Below, piece after piece: positions 6,933-13,516 of a stretch of 14,373 bases of DNA. Source of the stretch: JANRKT01 sp033763355 (GTDB lineage Bacteria; Bacteroidota; Bacteroidia; Chitinophagales; Chitinophagaceae). Each line of letters begins with the position of its first letter. The stretch's first letter is position 1. The stretch is taken from assembly GCA_033763355.1 (NCBI GenBank), contig JANRKT010000061.1, forward strand, positions 1 through 14,373, given 5' to 3'. Below the pieces are notes generated by a model. It was not told the origin of the DNA and ran no database searches. It was given only the letters and a program-made list of their open reading frames with translations. Both the position numbers and the translations under genes were made by a program.

Positions 6933-7267
6933 AAGCAGACCGTTTAAACGCATACCGCATCATGTGGGTGATTGTATTTTTTGACCTGCCAACAGAAACC
7001 GCAAAAGACAGGAAGATCTATGCCAAATTCAGGAAAACACTGCTGAACGATGGCTTTGCCATGTTCCAGTACAGCATTTACCTGCGCCACTGTGCCAGCG
7101 CCGAAAATGCACAGGTACATATAAAAAGGGTAAAGCAAAACCTCCCGGAAAAAGGGCATGTGGTGATGATGACGATAACGGACAAACAGTTTGGGATGAT
7201 TGAAGTGTTCCGGGGAAAAGAACCGGCCCCGGCAGCCGAAGTGCCCCAGCAGCTTGAACTGTTTTAG
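6929..7267 (+). CDS. cas2: CRISPR-associated protein Cas2
   Basis: This 112-aa ferredoxin-like protein forms the central dimer of the Cas1-Cas2 spacer-acquisition complex. The N-terminal strand WVIVFFDLP carries the conserved Asp19, followed by YAKFRKTLLNDGFAMFQYSIY and the VVMMTITDKQF strand, with a C-terminal tail rich in Ala and Pro. The ATG at 6929, overlapping the cas1 stop, is chosen because the longer reading (from 6884) lies inside cas1 and adds no conserved residues. The array begins 141 nt after its stop. Confidence 0.95.
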   Translation: MKADRLNAYRIMWVIVFFDLPTETAKDRKIYAKFRKTLLNDGFAMFQYSIYLRHCASAENAQVHIKRVKQNLPEKGHVVMMTITDKQFGMIEVFRGKEPAPAAEVPQQLELF

Positions 7268-7408
7268 CCCATCCCCCGGCGCTTCTCCCAATGAAGAAAA
7301 GCGGAGAAAAAAAGCCCCGCTGCAATTGCAGCGGGGCAAAAAATCTTCAGTTTTTTTTCAGCCGGAACCTTTGAAAACCCCTGTGTAACAGGCCTTTTGG
7401 CAAATACT
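7268..7408. other. Cas2-array intergenic region; likely integration leader side
   Basis: It lies between cas2 and the first repeat, next to the end with perfect repeats, so it is the probable leader for spacer integration, although crRNA transcription runs towards it. It contains the palindromic terminator at 7307-7337, a T8 run at 7351-7358, and an AT-rich segment next to the first repeat. No ORF is supported. Confidence 0.5.
7307..7337 (-). terminator. Terminator for leftward pre-crRNA
   Basis: Positions 7314-7337 form a perfect 24-base palindrome (arms GCCCCGCTGCAA and its complement). On the minus strand it is followed directly by seven T (7313-7307), a strong Rho-independent terminator. 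On the plus strand it is followed by six A, so it does not fit termination of cas2 as well. Its position just beyond the array fits a stop for array transcripts running leftward. Confidence 0.75.
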
Positions 7409-8022
7409 GTTGTTATCAAAGATCGTAATAACTGAAATTGAAAGCAAATCACAACTTATACCCAATGGATAAAAATAACTTGTTTGTTGTTATCAAAGAT
7501 CGTAATAACTGAAATTGAAAGCAAATCACAACAAAGGGCCGTGAGGGGGCACAAAAAAAATGTTGTTATCAAAGATCGTAATAACTGAAATTGAAAGCAA
7601 ATCACAACCAGTATGTAACAGTAATGTGACAGTAAAGGGTTGTTATCAAAGATCGTAATAACTGAAATTGAAAGCAAATCACAACGGTGGGTTGCGGGTG
7701 GTGGTTTGGGTTGACGTTGTTATCAAAGATCGTAATAACTGAAATTGAAAGCAAATCACAACTATATAAAAGGTACCAGCAGATAGGTGATTGTTGTTAT
7801 CAAAGATCGTAATAACTGAAATTGAAAGCAAATCACAACTAGTAACACGGATGCTTTCGATGTGTTTTGTTGTTATCAAAGATCGTAATAACTGAAATTG
7901 AAAGCAAATCACAACAGGTAGGAAATAATTTCCTCAAATGCCAGCGTTGTTATCAAAGATCGTAATAACTGAAATTGAAAGCAAATCACAACTCGTATGC
8001 GTTGCAAACTATTTCGCCGCCT

Positions 8023-8069
8023 GTTGTTATCAAAGATCGTAAGAACTGAAATTGAAAGCAAATCACAAC
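8023..8069 (-). repeat. Terminal variant CRISPR repeat
   Basis: This repeat carries G instead of T at 8043 (CGTAAGAACTG against CGTAATAACTG); the other eight copies are identical. A mutated terminal repeat usually marks the old, trailer end, so new spacers are probably added at the cas2 side. In crRNA sense it is the first repeat transcribed. The change lies outside the tracrRNA-pairing segment and outside the promoter-like boxes. Confidence 0.85.
8031..8062 (-). promoter_or_regulatory. Promoter-like boxes inside the CRISPR repeat (shown in the last repeat, present in all nine)
   Basis: In crRNA sense each repeat has TTTG at repeat positions 8-11 and GATCTTTG at 32-39, 20 nt apart. This fits the Bacteroidota pair of -33 TTTG and -7 TAnnTTTG with one mismatch (G for T). 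Transcription would start near the repeat end or in the first bases of the following spacer. N. meningitidis II-C arrays are known to carry a promoter in each repeat; a similar arrangement here is inference. The copy shown is the upstream-most one for leftward transcription. Confidence 0.45.
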
Positions 8070-8098
8070 CGGTTCGGGGCTTTTTGATTTTTTCTTTG

Positions 8099-8132
8099 TT
8101 TCTTTCTTTTGTATCAAGACAAAAGAAAGAAA
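8099..8132 (+). terminator. Long AT-rich hairpin right of the array
   Basis: TTTCTTTCTTTTGT (8099-8112) is perfectly complementary to 8119-8132 around a 6-nt loop, and is followed by AA and five T. This could end plus-strand transcripts of the cas operon that run through the array, or stop leftward transcripts from the right flank entering the array, though the T tract favours the plus strand. The 14-bp stem is AT-rich. Confidence 0.5.
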
Positions 8133-8163
8133 AATTTTTGTTAGGAAAGCGTATTATGTAAAA

Positions 8164-8309
8164 CAGTCCGCCCGTGGTCTTCATAGCGTTGCTTTTTGCG
8201 CCGGGCATGAGACCCCGGGTTTTAATGATATAAATTAACCACAGGGTCTCACCATATTCTTACGTTGTGCTATTTTGCTTTTGTAAGGTGCAGACCCCGT
8301 GGCGGCACA
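8164..8309. repeat. Long direct repeat, copy B
   Basis: 8176-8309 matches 185-318 at 129 of 134 positions, in the same orientation. The differences are at 8191, 8201, 8228, 8253 and 8291. The internal arms GAGACCC (8209-8215) and GGGTCTC (8244-8250) are intact. The terminal inverted repeats are less perfect than in copy A. Right of it, 8310-8397 is unique sequence with no supported gene before the stop of the next, leftward gene. Confidence 0.85.
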
Positions 8310-8397
8310 GACGAAGAGCTGCTTTGGAGATGAGTTAAAGAAATATGGATTAACAGGGGAAATACCCTATTCACTTGCGGTATTAAAATTTATCCCT

Positions 8398-9480
8398 TTA
8401 TCCCGCAAACTGCACCGAGTGTATCATTGGCAGGTAATTGTTCAGCGCCTGCCAGCTCTCCCCCCTGTCTGGTGAAAAAAATAAATTGCCTGCTGTGGTG
8501 CCGAAAGCTACTGCTTCGCCTGAGCTTGCCAGTGCGTGACGGTAAACAATATCAAAACAGTTTTCCTGCGGCAGGCCTTTTCTCATCTGTTTCCAGCTTT
8601 TGCCGCCGTCATCTGTTCTGCAAATGCAAAGTGCGCCTTTAATAGCGGTGCGTGTCATGTCGCTGTTGGCAGGCGCTACCCATGCCTGGTCTGCATTGTC
8701 TTGCGCCACTGCAATGGCAAAACCAAAACGTGCAGGGCCTTCGGTTTCGCCAATGTCCAGCCAGTTCTTAGCACCGTCAACAGAACGGAAAATGCCGCAA
8801 TGGTTTTGCTGCCACAATACATCCGGATTGGCTGGCGCCGCAACGAGTATGTGCGGGTCATACCCGGTTTCAGCATTGGGGTCCGGCAAAAAATCGGCAC
8901 GCATGCCTTTGTTGCGTATCTCCCATGTTTTGCCTGCATCTGTAGATTCAAAAACACCGGCGCAACTGATGCCGATATGGATACGGTTTTCATTCCGCGG
9001 ATCAACAACTACGGAATGTATCCCGGGCTGGTCACGGCCGCCGCCGAACCAGCCTTCTTTACGTGTAGGATGGTTCCATAAAGATTCAACCAGCTTAAAA
9101 CTGTTGCCGGCATCTTCACTTACAAACAATCCTCCGGGGTCGGTACCAATCCACAACCTTGCAGGAAAATTATTACCACCATGCGACATGGCCCAGATAT
9201 AACGCGTTGCAGCAGGCAAGCCATCTTTTATTTCAGCGCCTTCGGGATAAGCAGGCGCTGTAACTTCTTCCCATGTTGTTCCCCTGTCATTGGAGCGGTG
9301 CAGTTTTACACCCCAATGCCCATGATCGAGGGCGGCCCACCATGCGCCGCTCCGCGGATCAGCATAAGCAATGGAAACAGGAATGCCTTCGAAAGAAGTA
9401 TTTTCAACCTGCCAGCGGTTGTTTTTAAAATGATAAGCAATAAATCCCTTGCGGGTGCCGAGCAGAATGGTTGGTTGCAT
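8398..9480 (-). CDS. Asp-box (BNR) repeat beta-propeller protein, exo-sialidase-like fold
   Basis: This 360-aa protein has six Asp-box motifs of the SxDxGxxW type: SNDRGTTW (63-70), SEDAGNSF (121-128), STDAGKTW (179-186), SVDGAKNW (233-240), RTDDGGKSW (288-296) and SPDRGESW (336-343). Such repeats build six-bladed propellers found in sialidases, xyloglucanases and photosystem assembly factors; automated annotation often says exo-alpha-sialidase or glycosyl hydrolase. No signal peptide is evident, so a cytoplasmic protein is likely and a secreted glycosidase less so. It starts 26 nt after the stop of the MoaD/ThiS-like gene and is very likely co-transcribed with it. The catalytic activity is unknown. 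Confidence 0.8.
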   Translation of the reverse strand: MQPTILLGTRKGFIAYHFKNNRWQVENTSFEGIPVSIAYADPRSGAWWAALDHGHWGVKLHRSNDRGTTWEEVTAPAYPEGAEIKDGLPAATRYIWAMSHGGNNFPARLWIGTDPGGLFVSEDAGNSFKLVESLWNHPTRKEGWFGGGRDQPGIHSVVVDPRNENRIHIGISCAGVFESTDAGKTWEIRNKGMRADFLPDPNAETGYDPHILVAAPANPDVLWQQNHCGIFRSVDGAKNWLDIGETEGPARFGFAIAVAQDNADQAWVAPANSDMTRTAIKGALCICRTDDGGKSWKQMRKGLPQENCFDIVYRHALASSGEAVAFGTTAGNLFFSPDRGESWQALNNYLPMIHSVQFAG

Positions 9481-9506
9481 GACAATCGGGTTATATGGTT
9501 TATGTT

Positions 9507-9779
9507 TTATCCTCCTGATAAAGCCTGCATAATGTATATCTCGCTGTTTTCAGCAAATGTATCGCTCAATGCAGTGCGGTCGTTTATTAAAACACCATCA
9601 ATAAAAATATTTACATGCCTGCGCAGGCTGCCCTGTTCATCCAGCACATAGCTTTTTACACCAGGATAAACCGATTCAATTTTATGGAGTATTTCCGGTA
9701 ATGTATTTCCATCTGCCGAGGTATCCCTAAGCCCGGGGAAAAACCTTTTTAATGCGTATGTAAATTTTACGGTGGGCAT
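9507..9779 (-). CDS. MoaD/ThiS-family sulfur-carrier-like protein
   Basis: A 90-aa ubiquitin-like small protein ending in MQALSGG. The C-terminal Gly-Gly is the site that MoaD and ThiS proteins use for adenylation and thiocarboxylate formation in molybdopterin and thiamine synthesis. The core IYIMQALSGG with an upstream VNIFIDGVLINDR segment fits the family. No moaE, moeB, thiF or thiG is adjacent. Its only close partner is the Asp-box protein downstream, which suggests a specialised carrier rather than the canonical cofactor pathway. The ATG at 9779 is the first plausible start. Confidence 0.8.
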   Translation of the reverse strand: MPTVKFTYALKRFFPGLRDTSADGNTLPEILHKIESVYPGVKSYVLDEQGSLRRHVNIFIDGVLINDRTALSDTFAENSEIYIMQALSGG

Positions 9780-10079
9780 CTCAGGATGTTTCAGACTGCT
9801 CTTTAAATACGGTCAGGTCTTGCATGTTCGGCAAAGCGTTGGTGAGGACACCAACGCTGGCAGGACCAGCATACCTCAGCTATTAAACCTGTCAGGTCTT
9901 CCCTGTCTATCTAAGCTACCGAATAATTTTTTTTGCAACCCTGGTTTTTTGACAAGCGAAAAAAAATGGAGGATGAACCTGGAAAATCATGCTACCGGGG
10001 CCAGTGCGGAATTAAAATCAATGGGGCAACTGCAGGTTTCACCTGGAAGTATTGGTCATGCAAAACCACTGAAACGTTT
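9780..10079. other. Intergenic region with inverted repeats
   Basis: This 300-nt gap lies between the leftward GAF gene and the MoaD-like gene, so it should hold the promoter of the latter. It contains a perfect hairpin at 9835-9858 and CAGGTCT-type words (9814, 9893) reminiscent of short dispersed palindromes in Bacteroidota genomes. Overlapping plus-strand open frames show no family resemblance. Confidence 0.5.
9835..9858. repeat. Perfect 10-bp inverted repeat with 4-nt loop
   Basis: AGCGTTGGTG (9835-9844), loop AGGA, CACCAACGCT (9849-9858). There is no adjacent T tract on either strand, so it is not a classic terminator. Nearby GGTCTTGC and GCAGGACC can extend pairing imperfectly. It is probably a REP-like palindrome; copy number is not visible here. 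Confidence 0.6.
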
Positions 10080-12476
10080 TTATTCACCCATATTGATCCC
10101 TACCCTTACTGCTTTTAACCCGGTTAAGCCCTGCACTTCTTCCAGCTCAAGGCGTTCAAGGTCGTTAAGCAGGAGTTTTTTGCTTTGCAGGAAATGGATG
10201 TATTGCTCATATTCATTGGCTTCCTTCGCATGGCTGTACACAATGGAAATTTTACCGGGTTGTGTAAGGCGTTCTCCTGTTTTTAAAACACGCACTTTGT
10301 CAATGCGTTTTTTCATGATCTCGTACCGGATGTTGTAAGCCCCTTCCACATCAAAGCGCCTTTCATCTTTGCGGAAGCTGATGGCAATGGGGTTGCCATG
10401 CACCAGTATAAGCTGCGTGGTTTGCAACGGCACTTTTAAGGAAGGTACCAGGCGGTGTGTAAGCCTTGCAATTTCCGCCATGGAAGACAACTGCCACAAA
10501 CGGAGGTTTTTGAGATAGAGGTAGTCAAAAGGTTTATCAGGCGCAATAGATTCGCCTATATAAATATTGTATTCAATGCCGTCAGTTTTGTAACGCTCAA
10601 AATAATGCGGATAAAACTGTTGTATTTTTTTCTCTTCCGCTTCAAGGTAACGTGCCACGGCATTATTGATGGCATTCAGGCTTTCATCAAACTCCCTCCT
10701 GTGGTGGTAAATGTGGCCGCTCTGTTCATCAAGCAGGTCAAGATAATTTTTTACAACGGCATGCGCCTCTGTGTTGGTGTGCATGAGGTGCTTGAATAGC
10801 GAATGGATATCATTCTCCAGGTATTCATTAATACGCACTTCATCTTCCGCCATCAGTATTTCACTGCTCCTGCTTTTAAGAAAATCGTTTTTAAACAACA
10901 GTTCATCCAGTATGGGCAACTGCACATGCTCTTTTAACCTGTCAATGGTATCATCAATGAGCTGCAGTTGTTCCTGCAGGTCTTTTTGTATGCCCTGGCT
11001 CCTTTCAACCGAAGAATTGCGGATGTCAACAGCGCCGTAAATGGGATAAACATTATCAAAGATGGCTGTGCCGATCTCCGCTTCCGTGCCTTTCTTTCTG
11101 TTTTGCAGGTAATCAAAAGCAAGGTCAGCAAATTTCCATTCCACAGAAGGCTGCAATGCGGTAAACTTATCTTTTACAGTATCCTCAATTTCTTTTTGAA
11201 AAAGCTGTATGCTGTTGCGCAGGGCCAGTTCAAAATAAGAATACAGCGGTTCAAATTTTGCCAGTACATCCCTGTTAAGCTGGCCGGCTGCAGTTGATGC
11301 AGCTTCCATCATCCCGATTAACTCACCCTTATCAAACAGGGGAATAATAATGTAACAGCACAAACCCGCTTTTTTTAAATATTCCGCGAAAGGAAAATCA
11401 TTCTGCTGTTCGCCCGGCTCCATAAGCGATTGGAAAAAGATAGGGCGCCTGTTGTTCTCAAGTACCCTGGCCAGTTTCCGGTAAGCCTCATCTTTATTAA
11501 CTTTTTCAGGCAGGCTTTTCAGCACAATACTTTTCCGTGTGTACTCACCGGGAAGCACAAATTTTTTATTGACCCTGGGAAAAGGTGAAAGGCTTACTTC
11601 CACATTTTTCAGCTCGATGAGTGATTCAATAGCGGAATTTAATTTTTCATACCCTTCAGAAACTGATTTGGTCTGCATTACCAGTAATGCGTTCTTCACC
11701 TCCGTAATACTTTCTTCTGCAGTAACATCACGAATATGCCTGATGACAAACCCCTCAAATGAAAACAACGAAAGGGGTATGCATTTTTGCAGCTTTTCAA
11801 AATCAAGTATGTTAAATGTTTTATGGCATACAGTACCTTTTTCCAGTTCGGGAAGGCTGCCTTCAAGGTGTACTTCTACAAAATTCTCATCCAGCAAAAC
11901 CCTGCTGTAGCGCCTCAGGCCTGTAATCCTGTCCACCACATGAAACATCATTTTTTCCTTTTCTGCCAATTGGATGTTGTAATACTTTTTCAGTATCATG
12001 CGGTAAGCAAGAAAAAGGTTTTCCTGCTGTATGTATTCAAACGGAACCTCCGGCGGCAACTGCACATAACCTTTTTCATCAGGATTAAAGAAATAACCGT
12101 AAGCCGGGGAATAATAGAATATTTCAAAGCGGTAAGGCGTGCCTACGGAATAATATTCAACCATGTTTTGTGTGGAAACAGGGAACAATGTGGTAGCCAC
12201 CAGTTGCAGTATATCGCCGTATTTTTCAAGTATGCTGAAATCGGTAATGGGTTGAAGCAGTTCAGGGTGGGCCTCAAGTTTTTTGATAATAAACCTGAAT
12301 ACATCCGGCCTGTTCTCCAGCGGCGATTCAATTTTGCTGCGCAGGAATTTTACATACGGGGCAAAAGATACATGGCCTTTTAGCCCGGGGTTTTCCCGGA
12401 AAACATCCGGGTTAAGCTTTAGCACTTTGCAGCTTACCTGCTCCAGCACCTGTTCTGTTACATCCGCCATAATCAT
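10080..12476 (-). CDS. GAF-domain protein, large, uncharacterised
   Basis: A 798-aa protein with a GAF-like segment at about residues 285-425, recognised by the core LCCYIIIPLFDKGELIGMME. The preceding 280 residues show no recognised domain. The following ~370 residues are largely helical, with charged stretches that could form coiled coils (for example KRIDKVRVLKTGERLT near the end). No histidine-kinase, GGDEF or DNA-binding output motif is visible, and no signal peptide. GAF domains bind small ligands or mediate dimerisation, so a sensory or scaffold role is inference. Two starts are possible, ATG 12476 (MIMADV) or ATG 12470 (MADV). It is downstream of scpA on the same strand with a 157-nt gap that holds no recognised feature. 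Confidence 0.7.
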   Translation of the reverse strand: MIMADVTEQVLEQVSCKVLKLNPDVFRENPGLKGHVSFAPYVKFLRSKIESPLENRPDVFRFIIKKLEAHPELLQPITDFSILEKYGDILQLVATTLFPVSTQNMVEYYSVGTPYRFEIFYYSPAYGYFFNPDEKGYVQLPPEVPFEYIQQENLFLAYRMILKKYYNIQLAEKEKMMFHVVDRITGLRRYSRVLLDENFVEVHLEGSLPELEKGTVCHKTFNILDFEKLQKCIPLSLFSFEGFVIRHIRDVTAEESITEVKNALLVMQTKSVSEGYEKLNSAIESLIELKNVEVSLSPFPRVNKKFVLPGEYTRKSIVLKSLPEKVNKDEAYRKLARVLENNRRPIFFQSLMEPGEQQNDFPFAEYLKKAGLCCYIIIPLFDKGELIGMMEAASTAAGQLNRDVLAKFEPLYSYFELALRNSIQLFQKEIEDTVKDKFTALQPSVEWKFADLAFDYLQNRKKGTEAEIGTAIFDNVYPIYGAVDIRNSSVERSQGIQKDLQEQLQLIDDTIDRLKEHVQLPILDELLFKNDFLKSRSSEILMAEDEVRINEYLENDIHSLFKHLMHTNTEAHAVVKNYLDLLDEQSGHIYHHRREFDESLNAINNAVARYLEAEEKKIQQFYPHYFERYKTDGIEYNIYIGESIAPDKPFDYLYLKNLRLWQLSSMAEIARLTHRLVPSLKVPLQTTQLILVHGNPIAISFRKDERRFDVEGAYNIRYEIMKKRIDKVRVLKTGERLTQPGKISIVYSHAKEANEYEQYIHFLQSKKLLLNDLERLELEEVQGLTGLKAVRVGINMGE

Positions 12477-12633
12477 GCAATTCTTACGTGGAAAATTAAG
12501 AAACGGATTTCATAAGACCGGTACCGGCGGTCAAATACAACAAACTGTAAACCGCATTACCGGCAGCTTATAAAAACAATGAAAGTGAACAGCCAAATTC
12601 CGTGCTAATGGTTACCGGGCAGGCAAATTGACA

Positions 12634-13416
12634 TTACTGCGCCGCCGGGGTAACCTCAACTTCCTCTTCCCGGCTTTCGTTGTATTCAATAATAAAGTTG
12701 TTTTTCCCTTCTCCGGTCAATATAGAAAGGTAGCGTTGCTGTATGAGTTCAAGTATGGAAAGAAAGAGAAAAATAGCATGGATGCGGTTTTCGCAGTTCT
12801 CTATCAGCTTTTCAAACGACATGGTTTTTTCCTGTTTTGCAAGGGAAAGCATCTGTTCCCTTGCACCTTCCATGGTATAATTGTAGTTGTAAACCACATG
12901 CTGCGGCCTGTTGTTTCTGTCATACACCCGCTTCATTACTTTTTCAAAAACCTTCGTCAGTTTGTAAAGGGTAATGGTTTGTATTTCTGTACCTTCAGCC
13001 GCTTCCTCGCCAACAATTGTTAATTCTTTCTGAAGGTTGCCGCGTTTTGCCAAAAGCATACGCTGCGCTTCCATATCGGCCATTTTAGCAGCCGCCTCTT
13101 TGTACTTTTTATATTCAAGTATCTTATCAACCAGTTCCTGCCGGGGGTCAATTTCATTGCCCTGTTCATCCAGCTCTTTGCGGGGCAACAGCATTTTTGC
13201 CTTAATGCGCATGAGTGTTGAAATAAAGAGTATGAACTCACTGCTCAGTTCAATATTCAGCTCTTCTGAACGATGGCTGAATTGCAGAAAATCCTGAATG
13301 ATTTTGGTGATGGGTATATTGTAAATGTCCAGTTCGTCCCTTTCAATAAAAAAAAGCAGTAAATCAAAGGGGCCTTCAAACTGGGGTAATTTAATCTGGT
13401 ACGATGATGTGTTCAC
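12634..13416 (-). CDS. scpA: Segregation and condensation protein A
   Basis: ScpA is the kleisin of the bacterial SMC-ScpAB condensin, bridging SMC heads and binding ScpB to organise and separate chromosomes. This 260-aa protein opens with LPQFEGPFDLLLFFIERDEL and DIYNIPITKIIQDFL, the hallmark kleisin N-terminus that contacts the SMC neck. A charged helical middle (KKYKEAAAKMADMEAQR) follows, and then a winged-helix C-terminus (IHAIFLFLSILELIQQRYLSI). The start codon is GTG at 13416: an upstream stop at 13428-13426 leaves no in-frame ATG before the conserved region. scpB is not in the window. The tail VEVTPAAQ is unremarkable. Confidence 0.95.
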   Translation of the reverse strand: MNTSSYQIKLPQFEGPFDLLLFFIERDELDIYNIPITKIIQDFLQFSHRSEELNIELSSEFILFISTLMRIKAKMLLPRKELDEQGNEIDPRQELVDKILEYKKYKEAAAKMADMEAQRMLLAKRGNLQKELTIVGEEAAEGTEIQTITLYKLTKVFEKVMKRVYDRNNRPQHVVYNYNYTMEGAREQMLSLAKQEKTMSFEKLIENCENRIHAIFLFLSILELIQQRYLSILTGEGKNNFIIEYNESREEEVEVTPAAQ

Positions 13417-13516
13417 ATGAATGATTTAAAAAAGCCAACTTTAAACATTGGCCTGACATGTTTTGGAAAACCCGCCAAGCCTGCCAGTCATAACAAAAGT
13501 AAGAAAACTGTGCCAA

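Larger units (their letters stand above)
7409..8069 (-). CRISPR. Type II-C CRISPR array: 9 repeats of 47 nt, 8 spacers of 29-30 nt
   Basis: Repeats start at 7409, 7486, 7562, 7639, 7716, 7793, 7869, 7946 and 8023, each 47 nt. On the plus strand they begin GTTGTTATCAAAGATCG and end GCAAATCACAAC; the ends are complementary (GTTGT/ACAAC). Spacers are 30, 29, 30, 30, 30, 30, 29 and 30 nt and all differ. Eight repeats are identical; the last (8023-8069) differs by one base. The crRNA strand is minus, beginning GTTGTGATTTGCTTTC, because that sequence matches the tracrRNA anti-repeat and because a terminator follows on that strand at 7307. Spacer length is typical of II-C. Confidence 0.97.

Noticed and set aside
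7314..7337. The palindrome as a terminator for cas2 on the plus strand
   Set aside because: It is followed by six A on the plus strand; the T run lies on the minus-strand side, so it suits leftward transcripts.
7456..8208. Minus-strand open frames across the array with repeating ICFQFQLLRSLITT and LLSISVITIFDNN
   Set aside because: They are translations of the CRISPR repeats and change frame with spacer length; not genes.
8308..8475. Plus-strand open frame reading GDELKKYGLTGEIPYSLAVL
   Set aside because: It has no start within the unique sequence, runs antisense into the Asp-box gene and resembles no family I know; at most a decayed gene end.
8536..9202. Long plus-strand open frames (up to 200 codons) opposite the Asp-box gene
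   Set aside because: Antisense shadows of a well-supported gene with six clear motifs; no domain of their own.
9772..10338. Plus-strand open frame of 188 codons spanning the intergenic gap and the GAF gene end
   Set aside because: Low-complexity Ser/Arg content, overlap with a real gene on the other strand, and no recognisable domain.
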